Origin: Plasmodium malariae
Lineage: Eukaryota > Apicomplexa > Aconoidasida > Haemosporida > Plasmodiidae
Reading direction: 5' to 3'
DNA length: 64,000 bases
Assembly: GCF_900090045.1 (NCBI RefSeq)
Contig: NC_041786.1
Span: 2,908,501 to 2,972,500 of the forward strand
The notes beneath the pieces are model-generated. The model had not been told where the DNA came from. It made no database searches and was given only the letters and a program-made list of their open reading frames with translations. This document shows positions 1 to 11,589 of the stretch, in pieces. Position 1 is the stretch's first letter; every line of letters starts with the position of its first letter. The translations under genes and the position numbers were made by a program.

Positions 1-3000
1 TCATCAAATAGTAAGTAAAAAATTTCTCTTAAACGTCTATCTTGTAAAACCACAGAATACTTTATGCTTCTCTTTCTACATAAGTGTAGAATTTTTTTTA
101 CCCTCTATTAATTTGATTATACCACACTGTTTATTAACACAACATCGAGAAGATAAAATTTTTGATCTAGGGAATATCCATTTAAACAGTATAATATCAT
201 TTAAAATAAAATTTAAAAACTGTTTTAAGTACCCAGTTTTTGTTAATGTTTTCTTTGAAAAGCTCAATGCTATTTTCGAACTCAACGATAGTTATGATGA
301 ACAAGCAAATAAACAACTAAATAATAGGGAGTTAAAAATATGCAAAGATTCAAATGGAGAAATAGGTAGACATGTGGAGGTAAAGGATAAAAACAAGAAG
401 AAAAACAGTGTCTATATTACTACTCCTAACGACAGAGACGAGAATCCTAAAATAAGTACAAAACTCAATTATGTGTATGGTGAAAATTTAAGGAGTAATA
501 AAAATATGATTAGTCAAAATGAAGAAAATGAAAGCAATAGAATTAACACGATTCTACATGAGCAAACTAGAGAGAATTATGTGGAAAAGCATGATAGTAT
601 TAACATCAATCGTACTGCTAATTATGGAACCTGCGTACTAGAAAAAAAAGACATTTACCTTGTTTCAAATAATAATTCTGTTTTTAATAATGGCACAGAC
701 AAAATTCTGTTAAGAAAAAGTAATAGTATTACTTATTTTGATTACAAAAATATTAAAGATGTAATATATAGGTCTAAGGGGGGGAAAAAAAAGCATATGT
801 TTAATTTGGGCTATTTATATTATATTGGAAATAGAAACTACATTTTAAAAGAAGGTGATGTGGCAAATTTTAAAGTAAAAATAGACAAAAAAAAATTACA
901 GAATGAAATAAGGAGTAGGTACACTCTAAATGACAGTTCTATGGAAAAAATTACTGAAGAGATGAGCAAAGGAAATATTGCTGATGAATTAGACGAATCA
1001 TATTTTGAAGAAATAAACAACATCAAAGGGGAGAAGAAAAAAAACAAAAATATTAAAAAAAAAGACAGGAGCAACAAAAAGAATGAGGGTAATTTTCATG
1101 AATATTTAAAAAAAAATTCCGGATCTGCTCTTCTTCAGTATAGTGGTGCAAAAGATGTGTTAGGGTGTATATGTGTGAAAATTTTGAATAATAATTACGA
1201 ATTTTATAATTTAAAATTTTTAGGAAATATAATAGAATCAAAGAATTATTGGAACTTTGAAATTTTGAAAAACGATATAAAAATTGCATATAGAAATAAG
1301 GACGCAAGTATTTTTAAAAATCACATAAATTTTGATTTAGTACCAATAAATTATAATCATTTATTTAAGGTTTACTATACGAATGAAAACAACTATCCTT
1401 TATATTTTAATATAGAATTAGATAAAAAAATAAAAAATATCATTGATATTAAGCCTTTAAATGGTTCAATTTCGCCTAATAGTTCTTCTTTGTTCTATCT
1501 TCAAATTGATGTAAAGGAACCTATCAATTTAATGAAAAAACAAATACCTTGTAAATTTTCTTTATATCCTTTTAATAAAAAAATTACAAAAATAAAAAGT
1601 GAGGATGGTGTGTTTGACGATTCTATATATGTAAGTTTATCATCGGAAGAAATAAAAGTTGCTTATACCAAAAAAAAAATTATTTTTAAAAATATCCCTT
1701 TCTTTAACTATTCCCAAAACGATGTATTGTTAGAAAATCTGTCAAATGTAAAATTATTTGCTGAATTGTGTATTGTACCTGTAGGTGACTCAGATGATAT
1801 AACATCTGTTTATTCATTTTATCCTTTTAAGGAAAAAAATATAATTTCATTGTTGAAAAAGTTCGATGAGAATTCCTTATTAAAAGAAACTACAATGAGT
1901 GAACAAAATCACATTGATTGTTTGCCGCCTGTTAATAAAAAAGTGGAAAAGGTAAAAAATGAATTAGATGTAAATGATATAGTGAAGCAAAATAATAAAA
2001 ATAATGAATTAACAGATAATCCTCATAATAAAGGCGAGGAGGAAAAATTGAACGAAGGTAAATCAATTGACGAATTCTACTTGACTAAGTACGATTTGAA
2101 CCTGTCTGGCTGCAGTGAAAATTACGATAGAGATAATGATCATAATAACAAACTAGACAGTGGTTATAACGAGACAAGAAAAATGAACGAGATCATCCAT
2201 AGAGGAAAAAATGATCAGTGCAAAGCTATTAAAAAATATTTTACTATTAATGGAAGGTGCAAGAAACATATAAATGTATATTGCTTTCACCATTTGTATA
2301 AGAAAAGATTTGACGCTGTACTACATATAAAAATAAAATTTTATGATGAAATAATTATACCAATTAAAATGATATTTGAAAATTTTGAACAGAATGATAC
2401 ATTCATACTTACAGATTTCAAATATAATGGACTACTAGTTGACAAAATGGACGAGAAGAAAAATATTCAGAAAAAGAAAAACATTCTAGTGGTAAGTAGG
2501 AGTTCGTTGAATAAAATAAATCATAAAATACATATATTGAACATTTCTGATAAGAGTGTTGAGTATTTTTTTGAGAAGGCTGATGAAATAAATATAGGGA
2601 GTAACGAAAACAGAAAAATTTTGTTAAACTGCAATAATTATGTCTTTGAAAACAATAGCAGTAATAATAGCAATAATACCCTTGAATGTGTTAATCCCAA
2701 GGGATGTATCCAAGAGAATAGTGTTTCTATAATTAAATTCTTATTTAACACTTTTAATTCTATTAATTTTAGTGGTAATTATAATTTGTATGTTAATAAT
2801 AAAAAACAGGAACATATCGAATTTGACATGATAGTGATTGAACCGCTAATCTTTTTTAATACTTCCTCTATACATATAAACAATTTAGTAGTTGGAAAAA
2901 GTTATTGTTTCGTTTTTTATCTAATTAATTTTGATTTAATGGATGTACATTTTGAATTTGATAAGAATTCCTATAATTCTTTTAATAACAAAAAGGAAAT

Positions 3001-6000
3001 AATCAAAATAGTTCCATTTAAAGGAACTGTAAAATCGTGCTATAGAAAGAACAAATATATGTGTAGACACCTAAATAAATCAAATAAGGAGAATCAGAAT
3101 GAGATCAAGAATGAGAATAAAAAAAATACAAAAGGTAATAACAAAAATGTAGTAAATTTAACGGGTATATCTTCTCCTGTAGATTCAGATTGCACATCAG
3201 ACATATCATGCGAAAACAATTTTAGCGAATATAATATTTCACCTTATGATGTCAGGAATAATATAATAGCAAAAAAGGACAAAGAAAAAAAAAGGAAAAT
3301 AAATATCAGTTATTATTATAATTCAAATAACGACAGAAGTAATAATAATAATAATACTAATGATGTTGTTAGGGAAATTATTTCTTCTGTCTTATCTTCT
3401 CCATCTTATTCCTCTGCCTCCTCTGTTTGTTCCATGAATTCTTCTTCGAAAACTGGGGAATCTTCTTCCAGTTTCAGTTCTAATAAGAAAAAAATTGAAA
3501 CAAAGAATCAAAAAGAAAGTAGCATATTGTGTAATACACGTAACAAAAGAGAAAAAGCAGATAAGAATATTCTAGAAAAATGGGAATACTTAGATACTTC
3601 ATGTGAGTCTGATAGCGAGTCATCTGAGCCTAAATTAGGGGATAATGATGAAAATGATGAGAATAATTTTAGGAATAAGTTCTTTCTTCTTAATTATTAT
3701 TTTAAAAATATTTGGAAAACAAGTAATTATGATTTTGAAAAGGAAATTAAAAAAATTTTAGGAAAGGGAAAGAGCAAAAAAATTAAACTATATTTCAAAC
3801 CTTATCTTGAGCAGTTTTATAATTTTAGTTTATTCTGTAAAATAAGCGAAAAAGAAGAACCTTTAAAAATGAATTTTAAAGCGCAAGTTCGTAAAATTAA
3901 TATAAACTGTTACATAGAATCTTTTGACAATGAAAAAATAAGACTTGATTTAGAGAACTCTACAAATAATATTAAAAAAAAGAACAACGACATGATAAAT
4001 ATTTATAGTGTAGTAGATTTTAAAGAAACATTAATTGGAAAAAAAAAAACTTCCAATATTGTAATAGAAAATTTATGTGATTATGATCTATTATATAAAT
4101 ATTTTTTACAAAAAAAAGATGAGGAAATATCTATACAATGTAGTGGTAGTTCTATTTCAAAAAACGCCCCTTTTCATATATCTATTGTGTATGCACCTAT
4201 AAATAATCAAAAATATGAAAATTATTTAACACTCAATATAGCCGATTATTATTTAATTAATTTTAAAATTACCTCAGTTGCGACCAACTTTTTAATTCAT
4301 TTTTCCTTTTATAATTATGATTTTGGTAATGTTATATTATTCCCAATTTTAGACAAAAAACTTAAAATAAGAGAAATGGAAACAGAGCAGCTTTATGAAG
4401 AAAGTTTTTCTTCTGCTGATAGCTCTCTCTCGTCCTTGATATCTACTTATAAAATTAATGAGAAAAGAAGGAAAATGCAAAGTTATACGGAGAAGGTCAA
4501 GAGTGATGACACTGCACAGGGAGTTAAGGGAAAAAACGCGGAGGGTAAACTTAAAAGAGGAGATAAAAAGAGCAAAAGAAAGGAAAAGAAAATGAAGGAG
4601 AAAGGTAGGAAGAAGGATAACAACGATGAGGAAGAGGGTGCAGATAAAGAAAAAGAAAAGTGTATAGAGAGAGACAAAGAAAAGGGGACAGCCAGAGAGA
4701 AGGAAAATGGTGTAGACAAAGAAAACGAAAAGGGAGTAGACAGAGAGAAGGCAAAGAGTATAGATAATGAGAAGGAAAAGGATGGAGATAAAGAGAAAGA
4801 AATGAATATTGATAATGAGAAGAGGAAGGAAAAAGCGAAGAACAGGGGAAAAGATAAATCTTCCCATAACGGTAAAAAGAAAGGAAGTGAAAGACAGGAA
4901 GATGCAGAGAAAGTTCCAAGTAAAATGGAAAATGATAAGGAACAGGAAAAGGATAAAAACGTAATTGATGATAATGAAATAAAAGGGAATAAAAAACGAG
5001 CTAAAGATAAATTGGTTAAAAATACGAAGGAAAAAATTAAAAACGTAAATTTTAAAAAGGAAAAAGAAACGGAAAAGGAAAAGGATGACAATGATATAGA
5101 TATGCTATCAGAAGAAGAAAATTTGAATTATGTTGAAACGAAGCTTGACATTTGTAATAATAATGATGAAGACTGCTATATTGAGTATGAACTTAATGAA
5201 CGTTGTTTAAAAATTACAAACCCAAGTAAAAGGATATATTTAAAAAAGAAAAGTAGAATAAGCCTTTTTATTTTATTCCTTCCAGATGAAGAAAAGAATT
5301 ATGGCTACAAGATACCATTTATAATTAATAATGATATGACAAAAATTGTTTACATCAATATTACAGGATCTGCTAGTAATTTCAAGTTGCCATGTTCGTG
5401 TAATAATTCGAATGAAATTAATTTTAAAGATGTTCATGTAGATAAGGAAAGTATTAACAAATTTACTTTTCATAACAAAAATTCGGAAGATATATCTTTT
5501 AATGTATTAAATTACAAATATTTAGAAAAATATTATTTGTCCTTTGTGAAATTTGATAATAGTATCTTACATACTTTAAAAAAGAAAGAAAAAAAGACAT
5601 TAGAAATAAAATTTGTTCCTGAAAAATATGTAAATGTAAAAATACCTCTATATTTAAATATAAGTTACAAAGGGAAAAATATAGCCTATTATTTAACCTG
5701 CATTAAATTGAACAGTGTATGTTATAAAGTTATTCTAAAGGAAAATTTACTAACGTTTAATAAAATAGATACACAGGAAGATGTTTCAAAGGGGGAAAAT
5801 AAAAATTATATTAATGATATTAATAATATTAACGAAATTAATGAAATGAATGAAATTAATGAAGTAAAAGAAAAATTATTTAAATATTGCAATAATAAAG
5901 ATTCAATAAAAAGCAAAAAAATTCAATTACATAATAGGGGAGATATGAATGCCCATTTTCAAATAAATTACCCGAAAAAATATGAAAGTTTTCTATTTTT

Positions 6001-8853
6001 TCATCCTAAAAAAGGAATTATTTTTTCCTTCAACTTAACAAGTATATATATTTTTGTAGACACTAATTTTATTAGTAAAGATATATATATTAATGAAGCA
6101 TCTATTGAATTATTTCCTAAATTTAGCAAGATTAATAGTAAAATTTTTTTTAATATCTTTATTAGTTCATGTAATAACATATTAAAGCACAAATGTACTT
6201 TTAAGAGTAATATAAAAACAACCACTGATATGAAAACTACAGAAGAGCAGACAAACAATTCTGAAATATACCAAATAAGGAAAGATGATAAAAAAGTGAT
6301 TAAAGAATGTGGGGAAAAAAACGAAAACAGTCAATGCAAGGTAGAAGGTGAAAATATTGAATATAAGGAAAAAAACGTTAATATATTCTCCTTAAGAAAT
6401 GAAACTATTATTACCTTTGTGACAGATATTAGAAAACCAATAAGCAACCAAATCGAAATATTTAATGAAACAGAATCAAATTTTAAAATGAAATATAAAT
6501 TCTTTTATAATGAGAATAACTTCTTCTCTATTGTGAAGCACGAAGATATAATCAAACCAAACGATAATGGGACATTTGAAATAGTATATAATCCTTTATA
6601 TGTTCAAAAAAGGAAAAACAATACTAATAATTATCACAGTACTTTGTGTGGAAAATATTTAAAATATTGTCCCAAAATTCATCACATATCAAAGTTGGTT
6701 ATTTATTATCCTAATGATATTGTAAAGAATTACATTTTATTAGGTTATTCAAAAAATGATACTTATGAAAAAAAAATTATTTATAATTTTAAATCTAAAT
6801 CTTTAAACGATGCTTCCTTAAGAGTACAAAATTGGATAGATGAGAACCAAGAGTTGCTCATTACGCACTATGGGTGCGATAACGACTTGAATGCTACAAA
6901 TAATGACCTCTTCTTTTTTTATGTAAGTGCAAAAAGGATATATAGTATTCATGGAATCACATGTATACGAACACGAGAATACATGTGCACTTAACTATTT
7001 TTATATATACATACATATATGCGTGGATATGTATGTATGTGTGCGTGTGTGTATGCGTATACAGTAAAAATATGAACTCGCGCTTATAGAAATAGATACT
7101 ATATATTTTAATTGCAAATAAGTGAGATTTGACATATATTAGTGAAAGTAGCAGAGTACTTATATACACATAGTAACAACAGTGCAGTGTAGCTAAATAT
7201 ATTAACTCAGAAAAAAATAAAAATAGCATTTTTTATTATTTATTATTAACAAAACAAGTAGTTTAGTGAAAATAATTATGCAGAATTAACTTTCTTAAAA
7301 AAAAAAAATATACCTAATCCTATTTTTTCCTTTTATTTGAATCAGATAAATAATAAATTTAATTTAAGTAATAAGGAAGAAAAGAACTTAGCATTTAAAT
7401 CACTATCATTAAGAGAAGGTACCTTTCATGTAATGTTAACTTTTTCAAATGAAAAACATGAAGATGTATATAAAATTTTATTACAATTTGAAATAACAAA
7501 ATGTGAATTCTTGTCTATAAAAAATATTAAGGGAAATAAAAAAGAAATATTGAAGGAGCAAATTTGCATTTATAACCCTCTGGATGAAAATATAAAAATG
7601 GATGCACTATCTGATTATAACTACGTATTTTTTGATAAATCTGTAGTACTTGAAAAAAAGAAAAAGAAAAATATTAACATATATTTCTGTATAATTAAAA
7701 ATGAAATTGATAGAAATGTCACAATTTCATTTACTAACAAAATAATGGGTACATATAACTTTAAATTTATTCTCAATATATATATGAATGATTTTGAGGA
7801 GAATTTCTATTTCAACACTGACTTAGGGTCTATTCATATAAATGATATATCATTTAAGAATATTTGTAATCAGAAAATAAATTATGATGTCGTTATAGAG
7901 GATTATGATGAAAATAATAAAAACTCAAAACATATATTCCAGTGTATTGACAAAACAATAAGTGTTAAATCTATTGATACTAATTATTTTTTAAAAAATG
8001 AAACACTTAATAATTTAGTAGACAAAATTAATTTAACTATCAAATATAACCCACCCGATATTAGAACTAACAAGGCTATTTTAAAGCTCGTATCCAAAGA
8101 GGGAATTGTTTATAAGGTTAAAAGATAGGAAAAAATACACACAAAAAAAAAAAAATAAAAAAAAAGGCACTATTAAAAGTAATCCTGATATATATTTTAA
8201 TACTTCTTTATATATTTATAAATGTATGTATGTATGTATGGGTGTATTGTTAATTTTTTTTAATCAGGGTTTAATAATTGGAAAAAGTGTAGCCCCAAAA
8301 CCTAAAGGCCCCATATTCTGTTCATCGCAAAAAACAACTCTCATCTCTTTCACAAATCCGTTTTTCCAGTTGAAGCAGTTTTTCTTCAAAGTAACAATAC
8401 ATTTGAAAAAGTTTAGAAGTTGAAATGCGTTAAAACGTTAGTTTACGGACGTACATACATATATACATATATATGTATGTACACACCTTTTTATTTAACC
8501 ATTTTTCTTGCTTTTTTTAAAAAGGTGGATGAACACTTCTCCGTTCCTTTTGAAAATATAAAAGTAGAAGCGCGGCAAACACTTCAAATACCAGTGAAGT
8601 GCAAAGTAACAAGTGCCACATCAGGTGACGTGTGAATAAATATATATATACAAGAATATATGCTTGTAAGCAAATATGTGTGCTCTTAAATTTATCACTT
8701 ACCCAAGGATGTATTATTTGGTGGATATTATTTTCAACTTGACTTGCTAAATTGCCATTTTTTTTTTTTTCCATTTTTGTTCTCTTTTTAGGGAAACTTC
8801 TAATTAAATCAGAAGATGATATTGTGTGGATGTACTATTTAACAGGACAGTGA
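1..8853 (+). CDS. CFAP47-like / ASH-domain axonemal protein, 3' part (5' end outside window)
   Basis: The reading frame is already open at base 2 and no convincing start precedes it, so the gene very likely enters from the left. I resolve five exons with matching phases: <1-6922, 7346-8116, 8268-8390, 8525-8624 and 8792-8853. Visible protein is over 2,600 residues. It has many beta-strand-rich segments of the ASH/MSP type (alternating hydrophobics, NPxxxPLYF-like strand pairs), separated by Asn-rich and Lys/Glu-rich linkers. A charged K/E repeat lies around 4560-5090. The C-terminal exons encode a block with KPKGPI, a FTNPFF strand and a final GKLLI...WMYYLTG. This resembles the end of CFAP47 (a cilia and flagella central-apparatus protein) more than HYDIN or CFAP65. 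Plasmodium builds a flagellum only in the male gamete, so the role would be there (inference). The donor at 8117 (GTTAAA) is weak, but phase and protein similarity support it. Confidence 0.65.
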
Positions 8854-8877
8854 AAAAAAAAAAAAATAAATAAAAAT

Positions 8878-9112
8878 AAGTAAAATAATAATGGAAAAAT
8901 AATAAGTAAAACTATGAAGTGTAAATAAGAGGTAAAATTGTGAAGTAAAAATAAGAAGTAAAATTATGAAGTAAAAATATGAAGTAAAATTATGAAGTAA
9001 AAATAAGAAGAAAAATTATAAAGGAAAATTTACTAAAATTATGAAGTAAAAATAAGAAGAAAAATTATAAAGGAAAAATTACTAAAATTATGAAGTAAAA
9101 CTACGAAGTAAA
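8878..9112. repeat. AT-rich minisatellite, unit about 10-13 bp (ATGAAGTAAAAAT-like)
   Basis: Imperfect tandem copies of a motif close to TGAAGTAAAA/AATAAGAAG fill the short gap between two converging genes (stop at 8853 on +, stop at 9114 on -). Longer sub-blocks also recur: the segment around 9005-9035 is repeated almost exactly around 9055-9085. No open frame of note; probably shared 3' untranslated or terminator space. Confidence 0.7.
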
Positions 9113-9113
9113 A

Positions 9114-10574
9114 TCATTTTTTTCTCCATGAGGAAGCAATTGTTTCCAACTTTAAAAAAATCATATCAATGTTTTTAAAAAACTTTTCATCCTGTATCAT
9201 TCTTTTCCATAGTTGAAAAATTCTCTTCTTTTTTCGTAATATATAATAATTGTATGCCCTTATGAATTTATTATTTATGCTTTTTGTAGATAAACTCAAC
9301 CACGCAGAAAATATATTCATGATAACATTATTAATTCTCTTTTTCTTTATCTTATTAAAAAATAAGAAAATGTGTTATGTATACATGTATGCATGCACAT
9401 ATATATATCTATATATGAATATGATATCTGCATATTTGTACGTGATTTAAACATATTTCAACAAATTAAACTGGATACAAGCTTACGCAATAATACTTTC
9501 AAGTATACTCTTTTTGTATTCAGAAACTCATTTTGTAGAATTTTAAAGGAGCGGAATTTTAAGTTTGTTCTTCGACTTGCAAGCGTGAAAATGCTTATCG
9601 ATCTAGTAACACAATTCGTTAATTTACGGGTGCATTTATTTTTTCTGGTTTCACAAAGCAATAAAAATATATAGATTAGCATCTACAATTAGTAGTATGG
9701 AAATATATGGAAAAACAAATAAGAAAAAAAACTGAATGAAATGAGAAAAGGAAAAAAAAAAAATGAAAAAATATATATACATATTTATACTTGTATGTAC
9801 AACCCATCAATATGCGCGACAAATAATTCATATCATTCGAGCAACATACGAAAATTAATACTCAGGCACGATTTTTTAAAATATACTGGCAGAATATAAA
9901 TGCACAATTGAAAAAAAACTATATATAGAAAATATATGAATAACTTTTGTGCAACTCCCAAAAATAGATGAAGTAAACAATGTAAAAACGTGAACACTTG
10001 GAAACGTGCATAATTACATGCACAAAATAAGTGCTAATGAAAAAATTAATCAAGAAATCATTAGCGGAAATGTAAATTATATATATATATGCATATTTCT
10101 GTATTTTTGATTATATTTACAAAAAGGAGAGAAAAACAAGTTTCCACTTTCTTCGAATATCACTAAATTTAAAAACGCACAGCAAACTTTGTATTTTATA
10201 ATATTCAGTTAATATTGTAAAAAGGGCCTTTCTTTTTAATTGCGTATAATAATACTCTTTAACAACTTTTAACAATTTAGTATATTCTGCTTTATCTTCT
10301 TCTACTTTCTTTTTTTTCCTGAAACATTATTTAGGATGCTCTTTATAAATGTACATATAGAATTTTCTTTTTATGTTTTTGTTTTTTTTGTTTTTCGCTT
10401 TTTGCTCTTTGCTTTTTGCTTTTTTTTTTTTTTTTGATCTCTTTAAATTTATTGCTATACTATAATTTATTACAGAATATTATTAAAGTGGATTTTTTTG
10501 CTCAGGAATATCTTATTAGCAGAATTATCATCTTGCAAATTTTGTAGCTTAACTTTATCAATGAACTTTTGCAT
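9114..10574 (-). CDS. Sfi1/centrin-binding-repeat-like protein, four short exons (about 227 aa)
   Basis: I built this gene by hand. Minus-strand exons are 10574-10474, 10318-10121, 9644-9497 and 9350-9114. The start ATG at 10574 is preceded by an in-frame stop. Donors are GTAATA, GTAAAT and GTATTA; acceptors are TTTCAG, ACCAG and AATAAG; all phases match (2, 2, 0), giving 684 coding bases. The protein is basic, helical and free of the low complexity seen in neighbouring DNA. Trp residues at 92, 166, 197 and 224 sit in FxxW(K/R)-like contexts, for example RIFQLWKRM and MNIFSAW. This recalls the Sfi1 repeat consensus (Ala, two Leu, then F/L-x2-W-K/R) that binds centrin at spindle poles. The family link is inference; the exon-intron structure is read directly. 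The exon 3/4 junction is the least certain, because a donor GTAAGC 9 bases further downstream lacks a phase-matched acceptor. Confidence 0.6.
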
Positions 10575-11589
10575 GTTTAGTGTTCATATACATTTACATA
10601 AAAATAAATATAATACTGATGTTAATTGTGTTAACTGCTGGAATGTTGATTTGCTTTTTTTTAGAAGATTCTGAAAAAGACCTTGCATAACAGGTACATA
10701 TTATTCTTTAATTTATGATATATTGATGCTTGTACTGAATGTAAACAGTGATCGTATATATATTTTTTTTTTTTTCTAAATAGAAGGAAATATATATACT
10801 GTATTAGCATCTTTACTAATTTTACAGTCATGTGTAACGTTTATTGCTGTTTTAAAAAAACTACTTAAAACTTAAAAAAAAGAATAAAATAAAAAATAAT
10901 AAAATAAAATAAATTAAGCATTAATAAAGTAAACATTTTCTTAATACATTGAAAACATTAATAGGATTTGAAGTATTTAATATATTTTAAAGATGTATCA
11001 ATAGAACTTTTGCATTTATTTATTTATATTATAATTTTAAAATAAAAAAATATACTTTGATAATAAAAAGATAAGGTATACCACAATACACGTAATTTAC
11101 CTAAGCAAAATAAACAAAAATCTTATTTTAACGAAGATAATTAAAAAAAAAATTTTTTTGTTTTATAGATCTCCTATAAAACAGATGAGTAAATGAAGCT
11201 TAACATTTAAGTACATATATATATGAGTATATATAAGTAAAAAAGATTCCAAAATAAAAAAAAATATAACTTCATAATTATTAGACAAATATATAAATTT
11301 TAAATTAAAAGTACTTCATTTCGAGAAAACTATAAATACATAAAGTTTCCAGAATTTTAGTCACGTAATACATTATGCATATGTGTGTGTATATTTAAAA
11401 ATATATTAATAATTAAACTTAAAATACTTCTTTAACCTTTTACTTTCCAATGAATTGCAACTTCATTAAAGGTGTACATTCTTCCAATTTTTTTCTGTTT
11501 TTTTTTTTTTTTTTTTTTCCCCCGATCTTTAAGATGGTCATTTAATAATTAATTAATTTTATATATGAATTTCCCTTCATTAACTTGCA
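10575..11589. other. Intergenic, no gene seen
   Basis: Lies between the 5' end of the Sfi1-like gene and the 3' end of HSP90, both on the minus strand, so it should hold the former's promoter and the latter's 3' UTR. Homopolymer A/T runs, including a T tract at about 11500-11518. No open frame with coding-like composition. Confidence 0.6.

Noticed and set aside
9..53. Possible 45-base intron (GTAAGT...CACAG) near the left edge
   Set aside because: Very short for an intron, and the frame is open without splicing; cannot be decided at the window edge.
4349..5091. Long minus-strand frames rich in Ser/Phe/Leu
   Set aside because: Antisense shadows of the K/E-rich repeat in the CFAP47-like gene; composition is just the complement of AAA/GAA codons.
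9390..9397. TGCATGCA (also at 27179-27186), an ApiAP2-type motif
   Set aside because: Here it lies in an intron of the Sfi1-like gene beside ATGTATGCA microsatellite; chance occurrence is likely and no promoter clustering is seen.
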